NCBI GenBank assembly: GCA_951640195.1
Contig: OX621175.1
Location: 1,476,470 to 1,540,469, forward strand
Direction: 5' to 3'
Source: Porpolomopsis calyptriformis
Lineage: Eukaryota > Basidiomycota > Agaricomycetes > Agaricales > Hygrophoraceae
Length of the DNA stretch: 64,000 nt
Of this stretch, positions 1 through 12,127 are shown piece after piece (position 1 is the first letter of the stretch; the number at the start of each line of letters is the position of its first letter). The notes beneath the pieces are model-generated. The model did no database searches. It had not been told where the DNA came from and saw only the letters and a program-made list of their open reading frames with translations. The position numbers and the translations under genes were made by a program.

Positions 1-1606
1 TTGAGCTTCCGCTTGAGGAGATCGCATTTGTTGAGGAACACAATCAGGGTAGTCTTTGCTAAAAGTTTGGAGGAACAGATCGAACGCCAGAGCATGAAGG
101 AGTCTTCGAGGCGGTTTATAGACGGATCCTAAAGGGAGGGTGAGACGGAAGGTGGCGAAGATATGAGATGTTCGGAGTACCTCACTGAGCCGTTCATCAA
201 AGCATGAGACGGGGGCAAGGAATATGATAGCGTTGACATTCTCGAAATAGGGGAGCCACGCCGCCCGCTAGTGCAAGGATGGTGAGAAATGTTCTTGTAG
301 AAACAAGGGAAGAAAGAAACGACATACGGAAGTACGAGCGCCGCCCACGTCGTACATGATCCACTCACGGCCACAGTCGGAGTCTACCATTAAATATCAC
401 GATTAAGAACGACAGGAGTGGGAGGAGATACATACTTCCGGGAGTAAAACTCTGCTCAAAGTGGAGCTTGAATTCCTGTACACCAAGCGTGCGTAGACGG
501 GCTCTGACAATGTCATCGTCTGAAGGTTCGTAAAATAGTGTCGCTATGCGGTCCAAGTCATCGAGGAAACTATACCAAGCGCAGAATCAAGTAAACGGAA
601 AAGTGACAGTAACAAGGAGGCCGGACGTACAACCCAGCAGAGTCTTCTAAATGTATCTTCCGACGTCGAAGCACGTTTCGGAGGACGGGATCCTCCCACA
701 ATGCCTTCATATCGTCTTTACACCGAGCGATTATCTCTGTTGTCTCATCTGGGGCTACACTTTCCTGTCTGGAAGACGGGGTATCTTGCGAGGGTTTAGA
801 GGAGGTACTGGTGCGGGCGAAGGCGTCTGTTAGGCACCTGACGTGGAATTCGTCTATACGTCGGCGAGAGGTGGATGGGTAGGTACTTTGAGAGCCCCTG
901 GCAGTACTGACATCCGCGTCAAACGGAGTAGCATACATAGGGCTACTCGTGGGTCCAACTTCTTCCGATCCGGCACCCAGGAGGTGTTTCAGGTCAAGCT
1001 CGACTTTGCGAAGGGGGGCAAGACGAAGTTTGAGCAAATGATGTTTGTCAGAGAAGATGAAGGGAGATTTATCATCGGTATCATTAGGGTCGTCTTGTTC
1101 CTCGTATTCGATGGTGGAGGATGTGTCGGGTCTTTCTCCTTCCATTTCTCCCTGGAGCGCATCGAGGATCCGGATGACAGAACGAAGGAGATTGAGCTGG
1201 ATGACGACTCGCCACGAGGCGCGTTCCTGTTTCCATGTGTTCCGGGCATGTTTAATACGGAAATCTGCGAAGAAATGAGGGGGGGTAAGTGCTTGAGCGA
1301 GGTGAATGAGCGAAACAGACTTTTCAGAGTGCTTGACTTTCCTGATTACGAATTGGTGAGATGAAGGTGGGAGGGAGGGAGGCATTAAAGCTTACCACTT
1401 TCGCTCTGACCAAGGAGCAACACACGGATGATATTCTGCTGTTTTTTTAAAGCTTGGCGGTCCTTCTTTATTCCCTCGTCGATGTTGTCGCTGATGATCT
1501 TGGCCTCCCGCTCACGCTTTTCTCGTTCAGCGCGCTGTTCCTGAGTTTCGCCCGGTGGAGGTGCCATGGCAAGAGTGAGTGGATCATTGTCGGTGGTGAA
1601 GACCAT
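1..1606 (-). CDS. Heterotrimeric G-protein alpha subunit (3' end outside window)
   Basis: This gene encodes a membrane-associated GTPase that relays signals from seven-helix receptors. Spliced exons are 1606-1396, 1341-1321, 1264-631, 569-436, 383-328, 267-181 and 128 to below 1, all GT-AG and in phase. The product shows the P-loop GQSESGKSSTLKN, the switch I stretch RARLRTLGV, the switch II stretch YDVGGARTS followed by RAAWLPYFENVNAIIFLAPVS (split here by an intron), and FLNKCDLLKRKL with the guanine-specific NKCD box. An insertion of roughly 120 residues rich in Ser, Asp and Glu lies in the helical domain, as in many expanded mushroom G-alphas. I chose the ATG at 1606 because DPLTLAMAPPPGET fits the usual N-terminus of this subgroup; the ATG at 1567 is possible. 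No N-terminal MGC lipidation motif is seen. The 21-nt second exon carries the end of the P-loop. The C-terminal receptor-contact end is missing only because the window starts here. Confidence 0.95.
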
Positions 1607-2011
1607 GTATTAGTATGATATTGGGGGAAGAGTGTGGAGTCTCACTCTGGCAACCCAACACTTGTCATGGAACCTGCGCCCCGATTAATTGAGGATGCCG
1701 CAAAAGGGTTACCTTGATCCGACGTTAAGAGCGTGAAGCGCTGATGCCCGGGTGCACGCCACTTGAATAGTAATCATCATATTCACCATCTCAAAACGGG
1801 AAATCCGTCACGCAGCTGGCCGAAATACAGGGTGCAACGTGAGTACGGTCGTAATTTCATGCGAGGCGCCCGGTTGTTGACCCTGGCGACGCCAGTCAGG
1901 TTCGGCTGTCTGTTGGTCAAAATCAATAAATGGGTCATGTGCTCGTGATCGATCCATTGGTTGTGATTGCTAATTTTATTTCTACAGTCCGTCGGGCGGG
2001 CGCGCGTACAC
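1607..2011. other. Intergenic, no gene seen
   Basis: This stretch lies between the start of the G-alpha gene and the stop codon of VPS74, both on the minus strand. It should hold the G-alpha promoter and the VPS74 3' end. I see no supported coding frame, RNA gene or repeat. Confidence 0.5.
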
Positions 2012-3373
2012 TCACAACAGGGAGTCTAGTTTTGAAAGAACCTCCAACACTCCTGCGATCAGCTCGAACGCTAAATCTTCCTCCCCAACCATCTCTTTCT
2101 TTACCTCCATCATGAGCCCCATCACCGAATCTCTTCCTGTCGGCTCACTTCTTCCATCAATCAGCGGCCCTGCACCCCTTCTTCTGGACGTGCTCGAGCC
2201 TGAGCCGTTGCTCCCAAACGGCCAGCATGAAAATTGGGCCAGGATATCGTCGCACCGCTGGAATGCGGCCTCTCGGATCTCGTACTGAAGCCGGCCAAAC
2301 GCATTGTCCAACACGCTTGCAGCATAACTCGCACAGACTAAGCAGACAGCGCGCATCGCCCGACACTGCGTTCCTTCAACCTCGAAGGCACCTGGCGGGA
2401 CACTCGCCGTGGTGGAGGTGAGCAAGGAAACCGCCCGTGAGACAATCGCCTCCTTAGTCCGCACATCCGCGACTGGATGTGTTGCCATGTCAAAGAGAAG
2501 AAAGTTGCGCTTTTCGGTCCGTAAAACACCCTTGTCAACAAGGCCTTTCGCAAGGCGTTCTCGGACCTGTTTGAGTTGAAATCCGATCTTCATGACGTTC
2601 CAGGTTTCACCTGTGATAGAGATTATTTAAAGAAATACTATCTTGTCATTTCTAGCTCCGCAGGAGAGCAACGGTCATAGACTTACCGCTCAGCAGATCG
2701 ATCCAGCTATTAATCCCCATTTTTGCCGTCTCTTGACCCTTCATCATCTTCAAGGCCTCGTCCAGTATAGTCTCCCCAGTTTGTCTGTCATCAATCACTT
2801 CGATTAATCGTTCTGGTAGAGGGCTTCGTTTTCGAATAGGGTCTTTCGTTAGTGCGATTCGTCGACGTAAAGCAAGTTCTATCAAGATGCAGCCGCGAAG
2901 CGCATATGATATATTGTCGTTCCAGAATGAGAGGTACCCCTGCCAAAAAAAAAAACTGAGTAAACATGCCGGACAAGCCAAGTCGTGATTATCAAGGGAT
3001 GAGCAGAGGCGAACCCTCTCTACCACACCCTGGGCCAATGGAGAGCCCTTCCCAGGCTTCGCGCAAAGGGGGGCAGGAACTTGAGACTGACCTGCTTGTC
3101 CTTTAGCCCAAGCAGTAATACCTCCTCCAAAAGCGTTAAGCGAGGCAGTTTCCCGCCCTGCCGCTCATCTTCATTCTCTCGTTCCAAATCCCTTGGATCG
3201 AAAGCTATCCTACTGCCCCGTTCGAAAGCGGAACCAGCATGGGTTATGGTGGTTGGTGGACTGGTCTTGGGCGAGTTGCCATTCGAGTTCACATGAGAGC
3301 CTCCTTCCTCCGAGGTTATTGCAGGGGAACCGTGGCCGGGTACTCTACGTCTCGAAAGACCTGTTGAGGCCAT
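2012..3373 (-). CDS. VPS74: Vps74/GOLPH3 family Golgi PI4P-binding protein
   Basis: The protein binds phosphatidylinositol-4-phosphate on Golgi membranes and retains glycosyltransferases there. Exons are 3373-3092, 2939-2687 and 2610-2012. The GPP34 domain is unmistakable: [16 protein letters not shown], then [17 protein letters not shown], then [16 protein letters not shown], then [13 protein letters not shown], then [19 protein letters not shown] and [12 protein letters not shown], ending in the conserved tail [18 protein letters not shown]. The start at 3373 gives [11 protein letters not shown], matching the short basic N-terminus of yeast Vps74. The frame stays open upstream to an ATG at 3574, so a 67-residue extension cannot be excluded. 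A Ser/Gly-rich insertion ([17 protein letters not shown]) precedes the last helix. The gene looks intact. Confidence 0.95.
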
Positions 3374-4364
3374 TGCTGACCAGAGGGTGATAGTCAAACG
3401 TAAACAAAGTGGAGGAGGTGATGCGGTCTCCTTTCTTTGCCTGTCCAACACAGCCACTAGGCACCCCTGCTGCGAGCGCAGTTCCTCTGGTGTGTGCTCC
3501 CGTTCGCTCAGTTCGTCTTGATTGACATGATAATGCAATTCGATAGACCCAATCGTTCGTTTAGCAGCACTCATACCGCCCTCATATAATTACCGAATAA
3601 ACACCTCAGAATTGCGGATTTCACCGCGGCAGTTCGGCCGCTAGCCTCATGTTGGGAAACGTTCCGCCTTGCGTACCACACAATCATGGTGAAAAAATGC
3701 AAAGACAACATACAGGGTGCTTTGAGGACGGTTTCCTACGGTTGACAATCTCATAACCAGGTTGGCAAAGCGCATCCTCGCCGACATTTTCCCTCAGCCT
3801 CTGCATTATCCTTTGACGGAAGTGCGGGGTTCGCAACTCCGTTCACATTGTCTTTGCATGTCCAAGACTCGCTTTAGAGAACCCCCCACGATTTACTACC
3901 TCCGATGTTCTTCCAACAATTCCCGCGCGTGATATCTTGCCATCCCCGTTAACGGCGACAAACCTCTCTCGTCACAGTCAAGGCTTGAGGTTGCTATTCT
4001 TGTTGGGAGTACGTTCAGCACCCTCTCCCGTCCGTGTGTGGCCAATTTGACTGGACGATATGTGCAGGTCACGTGACATTACAATCTCCGGCCCCTTGTT
4101 ACCGTTGTCACACAGCGTCGTAAATGGCTGGTAAAACGGGTAAAGGTACGTGATGGCAAAAGCTGTCCTGTGCAAGTACCGTGCTTATCCCTTCCTCCTC
4201 CATCTTCTGGACACCTTCCCCTTCATTTCCACCCCAGCGGGCGCACAGTTGTATTCGAGGGCCACGTCGACGTCCTTTGGGCAAGCTTCAGTGTTTTCAA
4301 TCGTTTCAAACCATCCCTCCAGCTGCCTCGATCCTTATATTTCCTGTCGCACACGTATTAAAGG
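3374..4364. other. Intergenic between divergent genes
   Basis: This interval separates the VPS74 start on the minus strand from an unknown gene on the plus strand. The first 200 bases remain open in the VPS74 frame and may be an N-terminal extension or 5' leader. A TATA-like stretch (TTATATTTCC) lies about 30 bases before the plus-strand ATG. Nothing else is supported. Confidence 0.4.
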
Positions 4365-5590
4365 ATGAAAAAGTTCTCCCGCGCACTATCTATTCTCAGC
4401 ACGAGAAAGGTGCGGGCACAGTGTATCCTAGCCCTTCGACTATCTGATCTCCCCCCCTAGTCACACGGTCGAGAAAAGGCATCCAACCATCCTCCCGACG
4501 CCGTACCCAATCTTGTCCCTACTATCGTGCTAGATCAACGATGGTCAGAAGTCGTTCCTCCTACGGCTGGTTTAGCTTTTGGAGTCGTGTGGGACCCAGA
4601 GTTAGGAATGGTTACATTTTCTGGCGCAGAACTATTCGAAACTTCTGATGACAACTTGCCGCAAAACGTCGATCTACCGTCGGATATAAACGATAATCGG
4701 TCCCAAATCCTCACCATCGATCAATCGATCATGCTGCCATCTGAGAACACAGCTACCCTTGCGGCTTTTCGAGACGCCCACCCGCAGTATTTTGGGCGAA
4801 AGACGCCGGACGCTAGTCGCCGGCGTATACCTGGATCTACATTGCCTTCTTCCACTTTCGGAGGGTTCGACCTCTACATTCGAAATCCGCGAATCCCTCA
4901 AACCGATAATGGCAGCCGACACTACTCCTGTTTTGACATGCTTGATAAAGACTTGAAGTTCGATCCGAAGACGGCTTTCGCGGAGTGGGAGAAGCTTTTG
5001 TTCCGACATTGTAGCCGGGAAAACGAGTCTGTGAATGACGAAGGTTTTTTTGAGGGCCTCCACCGTCACCGGGCGTCAGAGGCGACAGAGGAGAGCGCTG
5101 TTATGGTTGAACTTGTCTTGGTGAGTGCTTATCACCATGCGTTTTCTTGCCGGGTGCTGCTCTTCTGACAAGAACGAGAAAGAATTCGGCATTCTCAACC
5201 ACAACGACTTCAACGTCCAATTATATTGAAGTTAACGCTGCTGACGATGATGCTGACGACGACGTTGATGGTGATGGCTGTTCGACTTGGTTAGCTCTCG
5301 AAGCGCCCCAATCGTCTCTCGCACTCGAATTTTCGGACACGTGGCCCCATCGACGACTCAGAAAGCGTCGACCTGCAGAGCCAACGGCGCGAGCTTCGAC
5401 AGTTTTAGCTCGGGACGAGTACAATCACGTCATCGAGCCATCGTCCTCTTCGAGCCACGGCGGCGGCGACGAACGATCAGGGCTGCCGAGACTGGTGAGG
5501 AGCTTGGGGAAGTGGAAGAAATCCGCTTCGGATGATGATCGTTGGGTCTGTGTGGAGGTGACGCAGGTTATAACGCAAAGATATGTCTAG
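4365..5590 (+). CDS. Unrecognised protein, three exons
   Basis: I do not recognise this protein. My model joins 4365-4409, 4461-5120 and 5183-5590, giving about 370 residues. The first intron ends in a strong pyrimidine tract (CTCCCCCCCTAG) and the second begins GTGAGT. No single frame spans the region, yet the junctions keep phase, which supports splicing. The middle exon reads VLDQRWSEVVPPTAG and GVVWDPELGMVTFSG and looks globular. The third exon starts with a Thr/Ser run, then an Asp-rich acidic stretch (DDDADDDVDGDG), a basic patch (RRLRKRRP), and ends RWVCVEVTQVITQRYV. No signal peptide or membrane segment is evident. The start exon is the weakest part of the model. It may be a basidiomycete-specific gene. 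Confidence 0.5.
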
Positions 5591-6091
5591 AAGGATCAAG
5601 CTGGCCTTTTCGATGGGTTATCTCACGAACTTTTATGTGGGCACCCTTTCCCCCCCCCCCCTCATGCACTTTTTTCTACGTGGTAGATCTGGGCGGCCTC
5701 GACGGTCATGTTTGTATTTGTGAAGGCCGTTGTAATCGTAATTATAGAATGTAGTATCGTCTTTATTCTTGACTCGCCAGGTGGACCCGATCGATCGATC
5801 ATCTCGCCTCACCCTCCACAAACACGCAGGAAATGCATGGGAAAACGATCACATGGACGATCTACGTTGACCGGAATCTCTATGCGAATTCAGACAAAAA
5901 CGTGGAAAGGCATACAAAAAAAAAAATATAAGATGGTAGGATGGAGATGAGTAATGAACATGGATGTAGAGAACCAAGAGCGACCATCAAAAGCACCTTT
6001 CCCCAGCTACATAGTCTATCTTTTTGTCGTTGGGACCGTCATTACGTGTAATATGGCTCTTCCTCCCAAGTATCTGAGGGTGGTGAAAATG
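5591..6091. other. Intergenic, convergent 3' ends
   Basis: This stretch lies between the 3' ends of the unknown plus-strand gene and CHS7. It contains a 10-C run near 5648 and an A-rich tract near 5918. I see no coding frame or RNA gene that can be supported. Confidence 0.4.
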
Positions 6092-7305
6092 TCAGCGAGG
6101 GCTAGCGTCATGAATGAGTGCTGGTTCACCTTCGGTGATACTTCTCCAAGCTAAAAACAGCACGGCGACGGCGGCGGTCTCCAAGATGGTCGCTATAAAC
6201 GAGCCATCCAATCGTGCTGATGTTCCCTGTTAAATTTGAAGGTCAATTTCTGGTAAACAGCGCTCCTACCGGGGGAAGATGGTCACCTTGCAGATGAATT
6301 TGCTGAGGAGGAAGTAGTCTAACTGGCTGAGGACAAAAAGTGCGAAGGAAAGGATGTAGTACCACATCGGCCGGACTTCGTTAAGAAATATGACGACGAT
6401 ATATGCCATGATACCGAAGTACACGATAACAGCACTGCGGATGGGAGATCTCAGCAAGAAAAAGTAGGGGGAGAGATGGGTTACTTACGCTCCAGGCCAC
6501 AAGCTCGTTAGAACGAAGAGAGGAATACTATGGAGGGATGTTGGAGGGTTGGATACACCGATTATCTTTGTAACACCGAGACCAATGTCAAGCGAGATAT
6601 AAGTAGTAGCCGCAAAGAAGAGTAAAGCAAAAAAGGCAAATGGCTGAGGGGATGGTTTTGATTAGGGGAAGCCATCTGGAAGAGAGGTGAGACTGACGAC
6701 GATGGAACTTATTGAACCGTCCTCCACAAGCTGAGATGCGACAAGGGCGTTGCCCAGCAAAGCCCAAAACAAGGCCGCGACAGTACCGGCATGAATAGCA
6801 GAAAAGACGACCAGGGGTGTAGAACCTTGGGTGAGGAGTGAACCGGTTGTGATGAGTTGAAGAGGAAGAGTGAGGAAATAAAGGGTAAAGAAAATTCGGA
6901 TCTCCACGCGGCCTAGAAGGAAAGGGGGGGGGTGAACGGACTGTTGAAGGATGCAAGATAAAAGGAAAGAAACTGACCGACGGCGGCCTTTCTCCTGCTA
7001 GTGAAATATATTACGGCGCCGACAACAATCATGCTGAGGATGCAAGCGATGATGTTGGCGATATTACCGACAGAGCCAGCCGTGCCAGCTTTGGGGATGC
7101 CGCATTGGGGATTGACTCCTACTGGGGCAGAGACCGTCTGGTTCAAGGCTGAAGGGTCACTTCGGAGCAGCTGAGGGAGGTGTGAGAGTCTGGGTGGAGT
7201 GGAGGAGGGGGCGAGAGTGGAACGAACCTGAGGGTAAAAAAGATTACACCACGGATAAGAGGGAGTCTGCGAGCAAAGAGGAGAGAAGTCCCCGAAGCGG
7301 GTCAT
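6092..7305 (-). CDS. CHS7: Chitin synthase export chaperone Chs7
   Basis: Chs7 is an endoplasmic reticulum membrane protein needed for chitin synthase folding and export, so it acts in cell wall synthesis. Six exons (7305-7228, 7170-6978, 6912-6698, 6643-6489, 6434-6287, 6226-6092) give 307 residues. The N-terminus MTRFGDFSPLCSQTP fits the family's FGDF..CS.T.L.LC pattern. GVNPQCGIPKAGTAGSVGN is followed by repeated hydrophobic helices (for example IIACILSMIVVGAVIYF), then SRRKAAVGRVEIRIFF, WALLGNALVASQLVEDG, a late helix pair FALFVLSQLDYFLLSKFIC, and the terminal block LDGSFIATILETAAV with LAWRSITEGE. Seven membrane segments are expected. All introns are 51-65 bp GT-AG. The gene looks intact and functional. 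Confidence 0.95.
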
Positions 7306-7995
7306 GGTAAAGAGCGGTGTCGCTGCAGAACTGGCTGGGTATTGATATGGGGGTATAAGGTGATTCCGAGTGTGGGAAAGGGAAAAAAAAAAAAAAAGAA
7401 TAACAAATAAGGAGTCGATCAAAACGCTTGACTACAAACCCGGTTATAAAATCGATTGGGGGCGGTATCTTTGCAGCGAATACTGAGGACGCTGGGCGTT
7501 CGCTATCGAGGGTATGCACCTGGAGTACGCTAACCAGTAGAGGCAGCTCCACGTGTATGTGAACTTATCTATCTTGACATGAATCATGTGGCTTCAGTTA
7601 AATATACCGAGCCGAGAGTGGTGTTTTACTGATACAGAGACGTGAAAATGAAGTCCTAAACTCCTGGATCTATCAATCCCCGAACCATATCTCATGAAGC
7701 GGGAGATGGAGGCGAGTATCGTGGGGTTACCCCATCATCGACGCGGTTCAGCCAATCCAAAATGTCAGCCGAGGATAATACTGGTTCACAGGGCTTGATG
7801 TCACTGTCTTGTACATCAGAAGACCAGTTGCCGAGCTCAGAATCCACCCTGGTACTTCCCTTCACACTCAACTCGTCGGTCTTCGACTGCTCCTCGATTC
7901 CGGCTGTAAGCTGCAACCCATTTTCGTAATCCCACGATATGCTAGGTGCAACGCTAAACAGAATCTCGCCAGAGTGGAGCTCAAAAGTGCCTCTA
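7306..7995. other. Intergenic plus undecided 3' coding remnant
   Basis: From 7306 to about 7690 I see only the CHS7 upstream region, including a 16-A run near 7383. On the minus strand a frame is open from 8024 to 7692 and reads like protein (ISWDYENGLQL, ILDWLNRVDDG). It could be the real C-terminal end of the neighbouring coiled-coil gene reached by an intron or frame change that I could not place. Confidence 0.35.
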
Positions 7996-9855
7996 TCATG
8001 TGCCACGCCACTTCCGGAAGGCAAGGAAGCGTTCGTACCAACCGGTGACGGAATTCATCCCAGGTTTCAATGTCAATGGACGCAAACTCGGGTTTTCTGT
8101 TTTTTTCTCTACGTTGAACACCGAGAAGCTTTTCCAATCAAAGGAAAGAGAGCGGCGGTTGGACTTTGGAGGAGGAGGGGCGGCCATAATCAGGGTCTTT
8201 GGGGCGGCCGGTTGTGGTGATGAAGATCCAAATCTAAACCAGTCCAATGCGGGCATTGGACTTGACGAAGAGCGGCTGACCATGAGAGATTGTGGGTGGG
8301 TGTTTCGTGCCTTGCTATTTGCAGGAGGCTTCTTGTCCACAGGAGCTTTCTCGTCTGCCGAAAACCATGAAGTACTTGGAGAAGCTGTTGTTGGCACAGT
8401 TTGTCGTAATCGACCGCAAGTACATGCTCGAAACCTTCTTGTGAGATGATCCTGTCGATGATCTTGGACGCGTAGAGTGACAGCGCCTTGTTTGCATCCT
8501 TGAGAGATTTGACCTCTGTCCGGAGCGCGTCAACGTCACTGGTGGAGGTCGGTTGTTGAAGGCCTTGACCGCCTTCTGATAGTGAGGCCTTCTTATGATC
8601 CTTCTTATTTCGTTTGGTCTTTGAGGCAGGGCTTTCAACCGAGGGTCCAGCGAAAAGGTCCTTGCTCTCTGCTCGGCCGAGTTCAGCAGCGAGATCGAGT
8701 CCGGGCCCAGTGATGGGCAGATCAGCGAGAGACTCGCCGCGAGCTTTGGACGCGGACCCAGATCGTTTCCGTGTCGTTTCTCCTCGACGACGATGAGGTA
8801 AAGAGGCCGGAACGTCAGTGATGGACGGTTGGGGACCGGTTTCACTCTCTTGTTCGAAAGGTTCTTCTGGCATTTCATCTACTCGGTCAAGCGTGCTACG
8901 ACCAATGCTCCTAGTACTTCCGACATCTCCACTGTCGTTGTCGCTGCCGTCGTCGCCTTTGTCGCCCTCACTAGAAGCGTGACCGTCGACTTGCCTTGAG
9001 ACATCAAACTGTCCACTTAGCGTCCAAGAGAATCATGTAGCTTTCGTTTTCTTCTTGCAATTCGTGGTTGATTCTCTTAAGGTCGACAAGTTGGGTTTGT
9101 AGGAGCACGAGAGTGCTCTGGAGAGAGGAGTAGGAGGTGGAGAGAGTGGACAATTCTAGTCGGAGAGAAGTCATTTCAGCGGGTTCGGTTTCGGGGTCAC
9201 CGAGCTCCTGCGCCGGACTATTAGGAAGTTCGCGAGAATGATCGCCTTCATTTTCGCCTTCAGATTGGTCTGCTTCAAATTCATGTTCCGGAGTGGGTGA
9301 CGCGAGGTCGGGTTGTTTTCGCGCCTGCATAAGTGATTGGATGCGAGATTTTAGATGATGTTCGTTGTCATAAAAGGCCTGGCGTTCAGCTTCGAAGGTT
9401 GCGGTCTGTCAAACGAGTGATTCGTGAGCGAGGGCAAAAACTAGTTGAAGATAGGATACCTCACCTGCCCGTCATATCTTCGTTGTAAGTCTCTCTTCTC
9501 CTTTTCTAGTTCACGGACTTGTTGCCTTATGACCTCTATGCGGGCAGCCATCTCATCTTCTAACCGCCTGTTGGATGAGGTGAGTATTAGAAAAGGTGGA
9601 GAACAAAAAATGGATACAAACCTCCTCCTTCTTCTCCGTTTCCTTCTTCAGAGCAGCAGAGAGTGTATCCGTGGCATCATGGACTTGAGTGCCCCGTCGT
9701 GAGGGAGGTGATGGTTTTAAAGATTGTCGACGTGCTGTTGGTGAGACGCTACCCGGAGAAGCATTGGACAGACGGGTAGAACCTGTGGAAAAACGGGTAG
9801 ACTGCGGAGGTGAAGTCGGTCGCCTCGAAGTTGTGGATGGTGTAGCCATGTCCAA
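7996..9855 (-). pseudogene. Coiled-coil protein, reading frame broken as assembled
   Basis: The encoded protein begins MDMATPSTTSRRPTSPP, a Ser/Thr/Pro/Arg-rich head, and continues into heptad-like helices (IEVIRQQVRELEKEKRDLQ and LQTQLVDLKRINHELQEENE). A Ser/Lys-rich middle follows, then another helix ending YASKIIDRIISQEGFEHVLA and a Pro/Ser-rich tail with SNRRSLSFDWKSFSVFNVE. The exons I recognise are about 9855-9622, 9567-9465 and 9405-7996. Three frame problems appear: the junction of the first two exons is one base out of phase, the frame changes after ESYMILL near 9020, and again at an AAA run near 8410 where one more A would restore VDYDK-TVPTTAS. Codon composition is otherwise healthy, so consensus error is as likely as true decay. 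I cannot assign a function; a cytoskeletal or septin-linked role would be a guess. Confidence 0.55.
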
Positions 9856-10028
9856 AGCGTCACGGGTCGATCACTCTCTACAGCTGAAATGCACAATTTC
9901 AGCTGGACTGAAGAAGGAATTACTGCTATGTATAGCTATAATGTATATCAATAGAAGAACAAAGGGGAATCCGAAATTGTATTACCACCACGCACACGTA
10001 AGGTACCCATCACATTCTCACCAGCCAT

Positions 10029-12127
10029 TCACCGACCGGCGTACCTTCTCGCCTTCCTTATCCGCTCTCCAAATATCCAGAGCAACCATGGTCTAGAGTG
10101 CAGGTAGGTTTATTGATCAACATCTGAATATGGCAAGAAGGAACCACGTACGCGGGACAGCCGATGACGATCCCAATGACCGCTAAAACCGTATTGCCTT
10201 TTCCCGGTCCCAGTTTATGGTACATCGCAGGGGCGAAGAGTGGGAATGAAAATCCGGCAATGGAACGGAGACATGAGGTTGCGGCCAACGCTATCAAAGA
10301 ATAAGGGGAAAGGAGGATACTTAGAGAGGTGGAACGTACCCGAGGCGGCATGTAATTGATACATATCGACCACGTATGTGGTCGTGCCCTGAAAAATTAA
10401 CGTCATGCCGCTGCCGGTAATCGCCATACCCTTTTGCGAAGGTGAGTATACGAAAACAAGAAAGGAAAGGAAGAGACAATGTCTGCCACGATCCAATGAA
10501 GTTTTTTCTCGGGTGCCCATCCGGCGATGAGAAGACCGATAGGAACGAGAATGGAGCCAGGGATCATGGACGCTAGCAAAAGCCGTTCAACGGGTTAGGA
10601 TGATAAAAGAGGGATGGAACTGACGCAACCGAAACTCGGGTTTGCCCACACCCCCGTTCTTTTTCTTGAAATGAATATAAGTGGAATCGAAATAGAGCGC
10701 GTTCAACTGGGAGGCGCCGATGAGACCGATTCCGAGGGCGAGGTAATGTAAACCGGCGATCCCCGGTCGTTCGCTGTACGTGTCGCCGTAAATCTCAGGC
10801 ATGGTGGTGAGGAAGACTGAGAAAAAGGTCAAGTTGAATTAAGGAACGATTGGGAACGACTTGCGGTAGAAAAGGCCGTAAACAAAGGCGGTGTATACAG
10901 CTATTAGTTGGAGGATGGGTTCTTGGGACAACATGAGGAAGGGTCGGGTGAGTGCATTTGCGAATAGATGTTTCCAGCTATGAATGGGATGAATAAAGAT
11001 GAAGGGAAAGGAGAGCGAGTGGGCTCACTGTCGATCCTCGGTCTCGTAGATGGTGCGGATTCGGGTGGAGATTGTCTCGGGAGGTAGACTGGCGATGATC
11101 TTCTTCTTTTTTCTCTCCAACAAGGTTGGAGGATAAGCTGGGTAAGGTGAGTAGGGGTGGAGGATGAGTTGAATTGGCATACTCTCTTGGAGATAGATGA
11201 AACCGAAGAGCTGGATGATGGCGTCGAGTATAGTGGTTGACCAAAACTATGTACGATTATGAAAGATCTAGGTAGGAGGGTGACGGGACATACTACCCAA
11301 GGCCAGGTTGAGTTTTCGACGATCCTGTGAGGGGATGAGTGGGAGGGATGGGAGGGACGGGAGGGACGGTACCAAGCGCCGGCGACAGGGCCGAGCACGG
11401 GGCCGAGCCAGGGGCCGACAGAGTATATGGCGACGGCCTGGCCACGTTCTTCGAGAGACCAACAGTCGCTGAGAATGCCTCCGCTGATCTGGGGAATAGG
11501 GGGGGGTGAGAGAAGGAGGGGGGGGTGGAGGGGAGGAACGGACGAAAAGAGGTGCGCTTCCGCCGATTCCGGCCAAAAAGCGGCACACGATGAGTTGAGT
11601 TGGGTTTTTAGCAAACCCGCAAGCCAAGTTCCAAACTGGGTATGGTTAGGAATTGGGTGTTAATAGGAGGGGAGGGAGTACCGAAATAAAATAAGTTTGA
11701 GAGTCGGAGGACGCGAGAGCGTCCGTAGAGTTCGGATAGGGGACCTAGGAAGAGTGGACCGATGGCTTTGGGGGGGAGTGAGAGGAAGAAGGGGAGGGAG
11801 GGGGGCACGGACCATAAGCGAGAACATATACGGAAGTCATTATGGCGACGAGTACATTATCTGTGACACCGAACTGTCTTGCGATTTGATTGCTGGCGGG
11901 TGCGGTGATGGCGGAGGATACGGGGGATATGAATGTGAAGGAGGATACGATGATGGCTGTAACCCATTTTTGTCTACGAGTCCAACTAGAGAAGTTGAGT
12001 AGGGAGTGAGGGGGGGTTGTGTGTGTGGAACGTACTTCAGAGGGTTTGTCGGGTCATCCTGGCCGTCCCAGTCGACGATGATGGGGGAGGGGGGGCGATT
12101 GGGAAGGGGGGGGGAACGGTCGGGCAT
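10029..12127 (-). CDS. MFS multidrug-type transporter (DHA1-like), 14 exons
   Basis: This is a major facilitator, probably a proton antiporter exporting drugs or metabolites across the plasma membrane. Fourteen exons keep phase throughout and give 484 residues: 12127-12036, 11985-11813, 11765-11682, 11635-11544, 11488-11373, 11324-11294, 11246-11183, 11137-11029, 10977-10865, 10816-10625, 10572-10478, 10430-10340, 10290-10152, 10092-10029. Family marks include DDPTNPLNWTRRQKW at the cytosolic N-terminus, LGPLSELYGRSRVL (motif A region), NPTQLIVCRFLAGIGGSAP, SVGPWLGPVLGPVAGAW (antiporter motif C-like GPxxGP), LQETYPPTLLERKKKK, a long cytosolic loop, YVVDMYQLHAASALAATSC, and PLFAPAMYHKLGPGKGN. 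The C-terminus FGERIRKARRYAG is typical. One intron has a GC donor (10864). The product looks intact. The substrate cannot be read from sequence. Confidence 0.93.

Noticed and set aside
989..1364. Open frames opposite the G-alpha gene (for example 843-1364 plus)
   Set aside because: They overlap exons whose protein is clearly G-alpha and show no family features, so they are antisense shadows.
3374..3574. Upstream 67-codon extension of VPS74 as a confident N-terminus
   Set aside because: The frame is open, but the internal ATG gives the conserved short basic start; the extension is only mentioned as an alternative.
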